Virus record (IMG/VR): IMGVR_UViG_3300023184_000082
Location: 1 to 64,000 of that record
Reading direction: 5' to 3' (one strand)
Length of the DNA: 64,000 nucleotides
Source: a virus
In this document: one piece after another, positions 39,657-47,897 of the stretch
How positions within the stretch are numbered: position 1 is the stretch's first letter
How the letters are laid out: each line of letters starts with the position of its first letter
Made by a program: the position numbers and the translations under genes
The notes under the pieces: model-generated
What the model was told of the DNA's origin: nothing
What the model saw: only the letters and a program-made list of their open reading frames with translations
Database searches by the model: none

Positions 39657-40249
39657 TGCGTACATCGCGAAAGGTGGGGGTACGGAACGCTCCCGCGTTA
39701 ACGCCATCGGGGTTGCGGAGCAGCAAGCAGTCCGATCAGGGACGCAATGCAGGAAAATCGTACGGACAACCTACTGCATTGCAATCTGAAAAATCTCCCG
39801 CGTTGCAAAAAGCGACAAACATCGAGAATCAATTTCGATATGCATTGCTGAGAAAGGGTTTGAACTTCATCGAACAAGCCAACATTGGTCCTTGGTCATG
39901 CGATTTTTTTCTCCCTGAACACAAGCTGGTGATTGAAGCGGACGGGGAATACTGGCACTCGATTCCAAAAACGATGATGAAGGACAGGCGCAAGGATCTT
40001 TGGTTGCGATCACATGGCTATTCGGTCTTGCATTTTGAAGGCAAGAAGATATCTTCTGATCCAGATGGCTGTATCACCAAAGTGATACAATTGATAGAAA
40101 ATAATAAACTTTCCCTTTCTCTTGAGGTAGAAGAGGAGGAATTTTCAGAAGAGCCGGAAATAGCCATAGCAAAGGAACACGACGACGATGCAGAATACGA
40201 AGCTTGGCTCTCTTCCGGATCCATCGGACCAGGAGGAAGCGCTGGTTAA
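39656..40249 (+). CDS. Vsr/DUF559-like PD-(D/E)XK endonuclease, 197 aa
   Basis: The ATG at 39656 (MRTSRKVGVRNAP) overlaps the upstream stop by one base. Residues 55-150 match the Vsr/DUF559 nuclease pattern: ENQFRYALLRKGLNF, then CDFFLPEHKLVIEADGEYWH (Asp83, Glu94, Asp96), KDRRKDLWLRSHGYSVLHF and DPDGCITKVIQLI. These are the expected metal-binding and structural residues of this restriction-endonuclease-like fold. Family members serve as mismatch-nicking enzymes, homing endonucleases or DNA-repair nucleases. The N-terminal 50 residues are basic and the C-terminus is acidic. Its place among head genes suggests a free-standing homing nuclease or a packaging/repair nuclease. Confidence 0.8.
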   Translation: MRTSRKVGVRNAPALTPSGLRSSKQSDQGRNAGKSYGQPTALQSEKSPALQKATNIENQFRYALLRKGLNFIEQANIGPWSCDFFLPEHKLVIEADGEYWHSIPKTMMKDRRKDLWLRSHGYSVLHFEGKKISSDPDGCITKVIQLIENNKLSLSLEVEEEEFSEEPEIAIAKEHDDDAEYEAWLSSGSIGPGGSAG

Positions 40250-40490
40250 GAGGCTGAAGAAAAGTCTGCGTATTCCCCACATTTCCCACTCAGGCAATGC
40301 CGTTTGCACAAACCCAGCTTGCAGGGCAAGAATGATCAAATCAAATGCAGTCCTTGAGGCAAATTCAATCTCACATCGCGCAGTCATGATTACTGGAAAA
40401 ACAAAGATTTTCTTGATCGGCAAATCCATCATTGCCGAGTGTGTATGCGGAACAAGATACGACCTTGACGGTGCGTTAAGCGAGGAATGA
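40188..40490 (+). CDS. Small zinc-ribbon-like protein, 100 aa
   Basis: It starts inside the 3' end of the nuclease gene in another frame (62-bp overlap), with a weak AAAGGA site. The motif pair CTNPAC (about residue 40) and CVCG (about residue 90) gives four cysteines placed as in a zinc ribbon, with beta strands between (SHRAVMITGKTKIFLIGKSIIAE). It ends one base before the next start. A role in DNA or protein binding is likely; no exact family recognised. Confidence 0.65.
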   Translation: MQNTKLGSLPDPSDQEEALVKRLKKSLRIPHISHSGNAVCTNPACRARMIKSNAVLEANSISHRAVMITGKTKIFLIGKSIIAECVCGTRYDLDGALSEE

Positions 40491-40491
40491 T

Positions 40492-41952
40492 ATGCCAGTC
40501 ACTGAAATGACCGTTGCAACAGACAAGACAGAATATTCAAGATACAATTTCAATACCCGGACCATTACGATTACCGGAATGGTGATTGCTGGACAGATTG
40601 CCGTAGGGGATTCCTTCGTCTTTTCCGTCAGGAGAACGCTTTCGGAAAACTGGCCGGAGGAACACTCCGCGCTGATGACCAAGACGGTTGTGGCCAATCA
40701 GGGTCATGTGACGGCACAGATGATCACGTGCCAGCTTGTTGTCGGATCAGACGACCTTGATGCGGATTTCATCGGACGGGCACTGCATTCCCAGTATCGG
40801 GTGAGGATTGCCCATGGGGCATCATACTGGCAATGCACATCGCTGATTTCCATTGCCATCATTACCACGAAGGAGATGCGGGATGAGTGGTGCTATGGAG
40901 CGCCATTGAAAGCCATGGAAGTGCTTGGCGTAAAATTCCAGCCGAGAAACATCACCGGATTCTCCATTGACGAAGTTTCAAACGGCGTGGTTCCTGGAGT
41001 GAAGGTTTTTACGCTGAACTACATCGCGCCCGTTGCTCCAGCCACCACCCATCAGTGGACGTTGCAATGGGATGGGGGAACCCCGATTTCGATCAGTTCT
41101 CCCATCAGGCAGCAGTACCTGCTCCTTGATGAGACCAATATCAACTACATGCTTGTGGATATCAATCCTGCATACCTTCCTCGCGCAAAAGTGGTGGAAT
41201 CCCTGCTTGTCTCGGAATTGGCCATGACAGACGAGATGATCCAGAGGAGGATCTCCTTTGCCATAGGATCAGCGGAGTCGCTGCTTGGCTTCCCGATGGA
41301 GCCGTACCTGATAACCACATTGCCTCGTCATCCCGGACAGCAACAGGAGTTGCAGCACCAAGTGGATCATTGGGATCGGATCGGCAGACCGGCAGACTTC
41401 ATCGCTCCGGTTGACCTCATGATGTGGCCGACATTCAGGCTCCCCCAGCAATGGTGTCTCAAGCTGCATGAAATTTATGGGTACCATTCCACCAACAAGA
41501 TCGTGAAGGTGACGGAAGACTGGTTTGCCACCACGGTTGACCGGATGAGCGGACTGGTCTCCCTTGTTCCTTCATTGGGAAGTTTCGCGCAGTGGCAGGT
41601 TTACACGTATCCGCTGATATCTCCTTTTTACATGCGCCATAATATTCCTTCCTTCTGGCAGTACACAGGAATCTTCGGATTGCCTGACCTTGCCAATGAT
41701 GGACGCGCCCCAGTGCGTGAGCTCATTGGCCGCATGGGTGCGACTTCCATCCTGATGGAAGCAGGGCGCGGGTACCAGGGTGGACTTTCAGGCGAATCGA
41801 CTTCGCGTGACGGCATATCCAGCAGCCGGTCGTTCAATCCCGGCGGCCCCTATGCATCAACGATCCAAGCGCACCAGCAATGGATACAGGCTGAGGCACC
41901 GCGCCTGAAGAGCAAGCTCGGAGGCGTCCTCATCCAGATGATCGGGGCCTAG
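40492..41952 (+). CDS. Probable neck/head-tail adaptor protein, 486 aa
   Basis: The ATG is preceded by GAGGA. The N-terminal 200 residues are beta-rich (TRTITITGMVIAGQIAVGD) and look like Ig-like or jelly-roll structure. From about residue 240, MTDEMIQRRISFAIGSAESLLGF is the type of opening helix seen in head-tail connector (gp6/gp15-like) proteins. Conserved-looking Trp/Pro segments follow (DLMMWPTFRLPQQWCLKLHE). The tail is Gly/Ser-rich. The position before other neck genes and the prohead protease supports a neck or adaptor role, but the assignment is inference. Confidence 0.6.
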   Translation: MPVTEMTVATDKTEYSRYNFNTRTITITGMVIAGQIAVGDSFVFSVRRTLSENWPEEHSALMTKTVVANQGHVTAQMITCQLVVGSDDLDADFIGRALHSQYRVRIAHGASYWQCTSLISIAIITTKEMRDEWCYGAPLKAMEVLGVKFQPRNITGFSIDEVSNGVVPGVKVFTLNYIAPVAPATTHQWTLQWDGGTPISISSPIRQQYLLLDETNINYMLVDINPAYLPRAKVVESLLVSELAMTDEMIQRRISFAIGSAESLLGFPMEPYLITTLPRHPGQQQELQHQVDHWDRIGRPADFIAPVDLMMWPTFRLPQQWCLKLHEIYGYHSTNKIVKVTEDWFATTVDRMSGLVSLVPSLGSFAQWQVYTYPLISPFYMRHNIPSFWQYTGIFGLPDLANDGRAPVRELIGRMGATSILMEAGRGYQGGLSGESTSRDGISSSRSFNPGGPYASTIQAHQQWIQAEAPRLKSKLGGVLIQMIGA

Positions 41953-41953
41953 C

Positions 41954-42631
41954 ATGCCAATTGATATCCAGCAACATGTTCGCTTTATCCTTCGGCATGG
42001 TGATCGTGTCGTGCATTACAAGGGTGTGCTTTGTTCATGTTCTTCAACGGGAAGGCCGGAAGAAGCAGACCTGACGTGCCGGAAATGCAGCGGCCTTGGC
42101 GTATTCTGGATTGATCCCATCACCATTGTCGCGCTCATTCACGGACTTGATTCGGATCGGTCAGGCAGGATGTGGCTGCAAACCGGCATTGCGCTTCCCG
42201 AAGACATGTCCTGTTCCCCATTGCCAAATGCGCCGAGAAGATTCAAGGATTATGACAAGGTCATTCCAACATGGCAGAGAGGGTTTCCGTACCCTGGGGA
42301 ATTGCTTATTCGCGGCCAAAAGGATACGCTCATCTACAGGCCTGTCGGAAAGATCCTGCGTGTCTCGCAAGTCAATCCTGTCAGTGGCAAGGAAACGCTA
42401 TGGGAAGAAGGTGAAGACTTCGAATTGCTTGGTGATGACAAAAAGAAGGTCGGATGGAAGGAAAACAAGGGTCCAGCGGCAAGCACGACCTACGCGGTTC
42501 AGTATGAGCCTCGATTCGAATTTGTCGCGTGGAACCCCCCGGCTCCCAGATGGGAGCGTGGGCGCGATCTTGGGTTGCGGGTGTTGCTGCGAAAGATCCA
42601 TCTCCCGTGGCCGGTGACCAACTGGGGGTAA
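41954..42631 (+). CDS. Neck-type protein with Cys motif, 225 aa
   Basis: The gene starts one base after the upstream stop. Near the N-terminus, CSCSSTG and then CRKCSGLGVF (a CxxCxGxG half-motif like that in DnaJ zinc units) give a likely four-Cys metal site around residues 27-45. The rest is beta-rich (LLIRGQKDTLIYRPVGKILRV). It ends with RKIHLPWPVTNWG. Proteins with this Cys motif followed by a beta domain occur in phage neck regions. I would call it a structural neck or completion protein with modest confidence. Confidence 0.6.
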   Translation: MPIDIQQHVRFILRHGDRVVHYKGVLCSCSSTGRPEEADLTCRKCSGLGVFWIDPITIVALIHGLDSDRSGRMWLQTGIALPEDMSCSPLPNAPRRFKDYDKVIPTWQRGFPYPGELLIRGQKDTLIYRPVGKILRVSQVNPVSGKETLWEEGEDFELLGDDKKKVGWKENKGPAASTTYAVQYEPRFEFVAWNPPAPRWERGRDLGLRVLLRKIHLPWPVTNWG

Positions 42632-42632
42632 C

Positions 42633-42661
42633 TTGTATCCCGGCTGCATTCATGGTATATT
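42633..42661 (+). promoter_or_regulatory. Candidate sigma70-type promoter
   Basis: TTGTAT at 42633-42638 and TATATT at 42656-42661 are separated by 17 bp, and the -10 is extended by an upstream TG (TGGTATATT). It lies in the 48-bp gap before the gene starting at 42680. The predicted transcript would start about 12 bp before the start codon, so the leader would be short and would clip the AGGAGG site. Confidence 0.35.
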
Positions 42662-42679
42662 CGCGTCAGGAGGACCGCA

Positions 42680-43279
42680 ATGGTCGCAAACAGAGGCGCA
42701 TCGCAACCGTATCGCTCACAATCAGGCGGGAGGGACTCTGGCCCTTCCTACGATCAAGTCCTGCAGGAAGTCCGCAATGCAGGGATGATCTCCACAACCA
42801 CCTCCGTTGACGTGGCACCAAATGCAGGGAATGAATATCTCTGCATTGTCCGCGCCGAATGCACGATGCCCCCACTCCGCGAAGGCGATCAACCCCGTGT
42901 TTACTCCGGCCTTGGTGCGGCATATCCGCGCAAGAATGGACAGAATGTTGTCCATGGGGTTAGCAATCCTGCGTTCTACATGCACATTGCAGAAAGCCGC
43001 GCGAAGAAACGGGCGTGGATGGATGCAGTAGGACGTGGCGATGGCCTTGAGGAGAACATCCGTGAGGATGTCATGATGGAACGCGCTCACACTTCTGCTG
43101 CCCGAGACGCAGCCGCACTGCCTCCGCCCCCATGGCAGATGTCTGACGAAGCGGCGCATCGCCTCGTTTCGCTTAGCACCTACACATTTGAAGAGGCGAA
43201 AGCCATGACCAAGGAAGAGGCAAAAGCAGCCGTGCAAGCCATCAATGCACAAATGGCTTCAGCCGAAAATCAAAATTGA
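42680..43279 (+). CDS. Hypothetical protein, 199 aa
   Basis: The ATG follows AGGAGG with a six-base spacer. After a disordered N-terminus, residues 35-120 form an alpha/beta region with VYSGLGAAYPRKNGQNV and then HIAESRAKKRAWMDAVGRGDG. That AESRAKKRA helix resembles the closing helix of Rad52/Erf-like annealing or other phage DNA-binding proteins, but the match is short and I do not rely on it. The C-terminus has a repeated EEAKAMTKEEAKAAV helix. The gene is followed by a 160-bp gap with a strong hairpin. Confidence 0.65.
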   Translation: MVANRGASQPYRSQSGGRDSGPSYDQVLQEVRNAGMISTTTSVDVAPNAGNEYLCIVRAECTMPPLREGDQPRVYSGLGAAYPRKNGQNVVHGVSNPAFYMHIAESRAKKRAWMDAVGRGDGLEENIREDVMMERAHTSAARDAAALPPPPWQMSDEAAHRLVSLSTYTFEEAKAMTKEEAKAAVQAINAQMASAENQN

Positions 43280-43350
43280 TAAGCCCCGGTCACTACATGA
43301 ATAGGGTATGATTAGTAGTGTAAAGAATTAGGGTCAACGCATTTACGCGA

Positions 43351-43414
43351 AGGGGCCGCCATTTACGCATTCTGGCTTGATATATGCAAGCCATTCTGCG
43401 CAATGGCGGCCCCT
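43351..43414 (+). ncRNA. 64-nt multi-stem hairpin before the prohead protease
   Basis: AGGGGCCGCCATT (43351-43363) and AATGGCGGCCCCT (43402-43414) form a perfect 13-bp stem. Inside it, CGCA/TGCG (43366-43369/43397-43400) and TGGCTTG/CAAGCCA (43373-43379/43387-43393) form two more stems, capped by a 7-nt loop. Symmetric 3x3 internal loops separate them. Only a poor U-tract follows (ATTAATTTT). It may be a terminator, an RNase processing site or a structured leader for the capsid operon. It is not a tRNA. The rest of the 160-bp gap shows only AT-rich candidate -10 strings. Confidence 0.65.
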
Positions 43415-43439
43415 ATTAATTTTGGGATAGAATTGATAT

Positions 43440-44423
43440 ATGAATCAAACAGATACCATTAGACAACATCGCAAAAGCCTAGCGGAAATGGACGGAGTAA
43501 GTGCAACCTTTGAGGTTCCTCTCACGTATATCAAATCGTTTGTCGGAAACTACACGACATCGATGGGTGATATCAAGAAGGGAAGAATCATCGAAGGCAT
43601 TGCGTCTACCGAAGACATGGATCAGCAAGGCGAAATCGTTGTGCAAGACAAGATGGATTGTTCATACCTGCTTGAAAAAGGATATCTGAACTGGAATCAT
43701 TCCCACTCCCCTGAAGACCAGATCGGCAAGCCGCTTGAAGTGATCAAGCTTGCCGGAGGACCATCGACACCAAAGGGACTGCCGTGTACATTCTTCCGCG
43801 CCTTGTTATTTGAAAGCATGCCTCGCGCAGAAGCCGTCTGGACATTGAGCAAGGCGCTTGAGGAATCCGCAGGGGTTGGGGAGGATCGACATCTGGGGTT
43901 TTCGGTAGAAGGTGGCGTTCGAGTCCGGCACAACAATATCCTGATGGAGACCATGGTCAGGCACATGGCCGCTACGCATGAACCGGTAAATGCACAAGCT
44001 GTGGCACGATGCGTCCTTGCGAAAAGCCAGGGATTCAAGGTAGATGATTCAGTACTCATCGATACCCTTGATGACAATGTTCCGCATTTTATCTTCAAGA
44101 GTTTTTCGCAGCTTTCAAAATCACTGCTGTTCTCGAAGAACATGATGGTTGATGCAGCACCTGAGGCATCAATGAATCTTGGAGGCGCCAAGCCGCTCTT
44201 GACAGAAAACCTTTCTGGGGGGCGGCGCAAAAACAAGTCCCGGAAATCCTTTGCAGATACGCTGTATAGCGAATGCATCCACGGAAATACGTGTAAATCC
44301 GGAGATACATTCAAGAAGGGATATCAAGGAGCACTTGATCATCTGGTGTATTGCGGAGGGATGAATCCTGTGGATGCGGCAAATGCACTCTTGTCGCATA
44401 TCCGTATGTTAAAATCCAATTAG
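43440..44423 (+). CDS. Prohead (HK97-type) maturation protease, 327 aa
   Basis: Cleaves scaffold and capsid proteins inside the prohead during head maturation. The N-terminal 220 residues have the pattern of the phage prohead protease family: GRIIEGIASTEDMDQQGEIV, then NWNHSH with candidate catalytic His87 and GFSVEGGV with candidate nucleophile Ser155. A further His occurs in THEPVNAQA. The C-terminal 100 residues are an added region with a basic patch (GGRRKNKSRKSF) and four Cys. The ATG at 43440 lacks a strong ribosome site, so translation may depend on the structured leader; an in-frame ATG at 43488 is an alternative. Scaffold and capsid genes follow directly, the classical order. Confidence 0.85.
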   Translation: MNQTDTIRQHRKSLAEMDGVSATFEVPLTYIKSFVGNYTTSMGDIKKGRIIEGIASTEDMDQQGEIVVQDKMDCSYLLEKGYLNWNHSHSPEDQIGKPLEVIKLAGGPSTPKGLPCTFFRALLFESMPRAEAVWTLSKALEESAGVGEDRHLGFSVEGGVRVRHNNILMETMVRHMAATHEPVNAQAVARCVLAKSQGFKVDDSVLIDTLDDNVPHFIFKSFSQLSKSLLFSKNMMVDAAPEASMNLGGAKPLLTENLSGGRRKNKSRKSFADTLYSECIHGNTCKSGDTFKKGYQGALDHLVYCGGMNPVDAANALLSHIRMLKSN

Positions 44424-44442
44424 AATCTTTAAGGAGGAAATA

Positions 44443-45954
44443 ATGGTTAGTGAAATGCAGTTAGCCAGAAGACAGCTCGACAAGGAGCTTAATCGGCATA
44501 ACATCCCAGATGCGCTGCAAGTCCTTGACCGTGCTGTTGGCGGGTTGATCGACCTTGCCAAGAGCCGTGTCGGCGATGGTGTGACAAATGCCAAGGAAGT
44601 CAAGAACCCCTTTGGTGATCCGCCCGGTATTCCGGGAGCGGGGAAGGCTGATGGGAACTACCGCTTGCCGAAGTTCGCTGGCGTCTACACCAATACCCAG
44701 AGTGTGCCGAAGAAGAAGGTGAAGGCCAAGTCCGAGTCTTCGACTGCGCTGCCGACCGCAGCCGGAAGCATGCGCCTTGGCAAGGCGCAGTTCGGCGGCC
44801 AGGAAGAAGACGGATACGGCGACGGCGATGATCAGGACGATGGTCAGGGCAATGGTCCGGACGATGGTCCGGACGATGATCAGGACATGAGGCGCCAGCG
44901 CTACAAGGCCATGCGAAGGAACGAAGAGCCTGAAGAAGAAGAAGAATACGAAGACGATGATAATGATCAGGATGACGATGAGGAAGAAGGCAATCCCGAC
45001 GATCCTGATGACGATGGGGACGAATACGGCGATGATGACGATGACGGGGACGGAGGAAATCCCGACGACCCTGATGACGACAACGACCCTGATGCTGATC
45101 AGGATCCGAACGATCCCGAAAACGGCGAGTCGGACAGAAGAGCAGCCTTGGAAGCCTTGCTTTCCCGCAACAGCAAGTACGACAAGGGACCGGGCATGCG
45201 GCCTCGTCAGCCAGTAGCCCCGCCAGCCCCACCGCAGGGTGGAGCTCCGGGCATGCCTCCGGGAGCAGGACCAATGGCAGGAGGAGGTGCGCCTATGGCT
45301 CAGAGTTTCCAGCGTAGCCGCAAGGCCAAGCTTGGCGATATTCACAAGGCTCTGGTTTCTGGCCCTGATGGGGCACAGGTTGCAGAAGTTGTGGAAGCCA
45401 GCAAGGAACTTGCACAGATGGTGAATGTTTTCGGACGATTCCTCGCGGACATCTCGACACAGGTCGAGTCGGTTCGTCAGGAGCAGTATGAGAGCACCGC
45501 CATGCTGGCCAATGCGGTCAGCACAGTCGTGAAGAGTCAGGCGGCCATGGCCCTTGGTCTTGAGCGAATTGCCAAGTCGGCAACGGCATTGGCGCAGAAC
45601 AGTGCCCCGATGCAGAAGTCTTTCCGTGAGGAACCTGCTTCTCGCCCGAATCCGGGAGTGCTGATGAATGGGAAGGTTCTGTCCGAAGGAGCGCAGCTCC
45701 GTCGTTCGAACACCACCGTTCTTGATGACTCGGGATACGCGATGGTGTCCGGTGCCCAGATCGAAGGGCGTCTGACAAAGTCCTTGGTTGGAACGGTTAT
45801 CCAACAGTCGGTACTGGACGGGGAATACTCCCCGAAGGAAGCGCTCCGTTGGCTGACTGAAACCGATAGCCCGACAACGGGTCCGGTTGGAGTGTTCCAG
45901 CAGCTTCCCCCGAAGCTGCGTGATCGCATCATCGCGAAGACACAAGAAGTCTAA
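44443..45954 (+). CDS. Scaffolding/prohead core protein with acidic block, 503 aa
   Basis: The position between protease and major capsid protein is the scaffold position. An AAGGAGG site precedes the ATG. Residues about 120-230 are an extreme Asp/Glu block with Gly, Asn and Pro (such as DDNDQDDDEEEGNPDDPDDD). A Pro/Gly/Met-rich linker follows, then a long helical region (EVVEASKELAQMVNVFG; STQVESVRQEQYESTAML) likely to form a coiled coil. The C-terminal 100 residues contain a compact segment (SGAQIEGRLTKSLVGTVIQQ). The acidic stretch may act as a DNA mimic or space filler removed on maturation. The scaffold role is inferred from position and composition. Confidence 0.75.
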   Translation: MVSEMQLARRQLDKELNRHNIPDALQVLDRAVGGLIDLAKSRVGDGVTNAKEVKNPFGDPPGIPGAGKADGNYRLPKFAGVYTNTQSVPKKKVKAKSESSTALPTAAGSMRLGKAQFGGQEEDGYGDGDDQDDGQGNGPDDGPDDDQDMRRQRYKAMRRNEEPEEEEEYEDDDNDQDDDEEEGNPDDPDDDGDEYGDDDDDGDGGNPDDPDDDNDPDADQDPNDPENGESDRRAALEALLSRNSKYDKGPGMRPRQPVAPPAPPQGGAPGMPPGAGPMAGGGAPMAQSFQRSRKAKLGDIHKALVSGPDGAQVAEVVEASKELAQMVNVFGRFLADISTQVESVRQEQYESTAMLANAVSTVVKSQAAMALGLERIAKSATALAQNSAPMQKSFREEPASRPNPGVLMNGKVLSEGAQLRRSNTTVLDDSGYAMVSGAQIEGRLTKSLVGTVIQQSVLDGEYSPKEALRWLTETDSPTTGPVGVFQQLPPKLRDRIIAKTQEV

Positions 45955-45977
45955 GAAAGAAAGAAGGAGGATCGAAA

Positions 45978-47873
45978 ATGGCACTTTTAACGGAATTCCC
46001 TTCGGGGTATCACAAGTCAGAGCCACTTAACAAGTCGTTTGACATGATTGTTCGCGACTGGAGTCGGCAGCAGTTCGGAGGCGACGACATCGTCGACGAG
46101 ATTCGCAAGGCACTCAGCACAGGCGTTGCCTCGCAGATCGCCGCTGGTGGCGCGGTCACCGCTGGCAACAACAATCCGGGTGAGACCACTGCGTTGCGTC
46201 TTGAGAACCTCGACAACACCATGACGAGCGTTCTTGCGACTGCGGAGCATCTCAAGATTTTCCGCTGGCTTCACAAGGAGCCTAGCAAGCAGCCGTTCTA
46301 TCAGTGGAACCGTCGCGAGTCGTATGGCTCGACAAGAGGGTTCTTCGGATTTCAGGAAGGCGGGTCACCCACCGGCGGCAAGGGCAATTGGTCGAGAAAC
46401 GGCGCGTACGTCAAGTTCCTCGGAACGAAGGGCGGGGTAACCCATCCTGCGGTGCTGACGAATATCCTCGGTGGCATGTCGGTTGACCCGGTTGCCGAAG
46501 ATCAGCTTGGCCGTACCATGGACTTCATGCAGCGCATCGAAAGAGCCGTCATGTATGGTGACGAGGATATCTGGGACAACACTAACCAAGATGCCAACTA
46601 CGACGGAATCCTGAAGCAGCTCACAATGGCCCGTGCGAAGAACATCATTGACCTTGAAGGCAAGCCGCTCACGCTCGACGTGATCGCGAATGTCGCGTCG
46701 CGACTGGTCAGTGAGGGCAAGCTTCTTTCCTTCAATGACATCTCGCTCTTCATGAGTCCCCAGAACATCGAGGACTTCGGCAAGCTGCGGTACTCGACCA
46801 TTCTCGGCGCTGGCAACGATGTGGGTGGCGTAGGGTCGCGCGTGGACCGTGCTGACCTGACCACCTCGGCTCGTAACAACCTCATCGCCGGTCTGTCCAT
46901 CGTTGGGCAGGCGACATCGTTCGGGGTCATTCCTTTCGAGTGGTCGATTTTCACTGAGCCAGTCGAAGGTGGCGAGCCACTGTCGGTCGCCGACCCCGGA
47001 GCACCCGAAGCTCCATCAAACACCGCGTATATATACGCAACCCATTCGGCGTCTGACACGCCGCTTGCTACCGCGAACGTGACAACATCAACTAACTCCG
47101 CGACCTCTGGTGCTATTGTGTCCGTGTCCAAGCGATACAAGGGCGTAACAACTGCGGGGTCTTCCTCCTACTATTACAGGAGATCCGGGCCACCTGGATT
47201 GGCACTTGCAATCGCGGCTCGGGATGGCTCGGGTACTACAATTCCGTCCGGACCAGGGATTACGGCGCCCTCTACTCAAAACGTAGGGAGTACGCTTATA
47301 GATGAGTCCGTCGTTGTTCATAACATCACGCTGGCTGTAAGTGCGAGCAAGCACGATGCTGTTTCCAGTACTTCGCTTGGAACGCAGTTCTACTGGTATC
47401 GGGTAGCTTCAGTCAATGATATCGGCGAATCCGCTGCTAGCTACGTATCGACGGGTGCGGTCAGCCCTGACAACACCGTGGTCGTGAAGTTGCTCATCCC
47501 TCATGCCGCCAATGCTCGTGCATACCGAATCTATCGGTGCACAACATATCAGGACACGTCTGTACCCGCCCTCAATGCTGCCACATGGCAGTTTGTCGGA
47601 TATGTTGCTGATACCGGTGCTGACTGGCACGAGTTCACGGACTCGAACGGAGCTGCTGCTGACTACACCAACTTCCGACCGGGCACCAACATTGCCCCAT
47701 TGCTTTGCCGCAACAGTGCTGACCTGTGCATCGCGCAGATGTCGCCGCTGCTCAAGATGCCGCTTGCTCCGACAAGCACAACCTTTGAGTATCTGCTGCT
47801 TCTGTACCATACGCTGGTTCTCAAGGCACCGGAGCGTCAGTTCATCTTCAAGAATGTCGGCAAGCTGAACTAA
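45978..47873 (+). CDS. Major capsid protein with inserted Ig/FN3-like domain, 631 aa
   Basis: A strong AAGGAGG site precedes the ATG. The gene directly follows protease and scaffold. Residues 1-330 contain capsid-type features: an N-terminal arm, an extended beta loop (KQPFYQWNRRES), a spine helix region (RTMDFMQRIERAVMYGDED) and a P-domain-like segment (LSFNDISLFMSPQNIEDFGK). Residues about 335-565 are a beta-rich Thr/Ser-heavy insert with FN3-like strings (FYWYRVASVNDIGES; ARAYRIYRCTTYQD), then the C-terminal capsid strand region (EYLLLLYHTLVLKAPERQFIF). The insert probably projects from the shell as a decoration. The fold is inferred to be HK97-type from context. Confidence 0.85.
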   Translation: MALLTEFPSGYHKSEPLNKSFDMIVRDWSRQQFGGDDIVDEIRKALSTGVASQIAAGGAVTAGNNNPGETTALRLENLDNTMTSVLATAEHLKIFRWLHKEPSKQPFYQWNRRESYGSTRGFFGFQEGGSPTGGKGNWSRNGAYVKFLGTKGGVTHPAVLTNILGGMSVDPVAEDQLGRTMDFMQRIERAVMYGDEDIWDNTNQDANYDGILKQLTMARAKNIIDLEGKPLTLDVIANVASRLVSEGKLLSFNDISLFMSPQNIEDFGKLRYSTILGAGNDVGGVGSRVDRADLTTSARNNLIAGLSIVGQATSFGVIPFEWSIFTEPVEGGEPLSVADPGAPEAPSNTAYIYATHSASDTPLATANVTTSTNSATSGAIVSVSKRYKGVTTAGSSSYYYRRSGPPGLALAIAARDGSGTTIPSGPGITAPSTQNVGSTLIDESVVVHNITLAVSASKHDAVSSTSLGTQFYWYRVASVNDIGESAASYVSTGAVSPDNTVVVKLLIPHAANARAYRIYRCTTYQDTSVPALNAATWQFVGYVADTGADWHEFTDSNGAAADYTNFRPGTNIAPLLCRNSADLCIAQMSPLLKMPLAPTSTTFEYLLLLYHTLVLKAPERQFIFKNVGKLN

Positions 47874-47877
47874 TACC

Positions 47878-47886
47878 TGTTATACT
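47878..47886 (+). promoter_or_regulatory. Candidate extended -10 promoter after the capsid gene
   Basis: TGTTATACT, four bases after the capsid stop codon, is an extended -10 element identical in core to those at 3213 (minus strand) and 16737. No -35 box is clear. Transcription would begin about 47893, directly at the base of the hairpin that follows, giving a transcript with a 5' stem-loop. It could drive the connector and sheath genes. Confidence 0.45.
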
Positions 47887-47897
47887 TACACTAATGA

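Noticed and set aside
43351-43414. A tRNA or tmRNA in the hairpin region
   Set aside because: There is one long rod with nested stems and no cloverleaf, T-loop or CCA-type end.
43697-44314. 205-codon open frame on the minus strand opposite the prohead protease
   Set aside because: The plus strand here carries recognised protease motifs; the antisense product looks random.
44461-46026. 521-codon open frame on the minus strand opposite the scaffold and start of the capsid gene
   Set aside because: It is the antisense of Asp/Glu-rich repeats, giving Ile/Val/Arg-rich low complexity, and has no ribosome site or neighbours on that strand.
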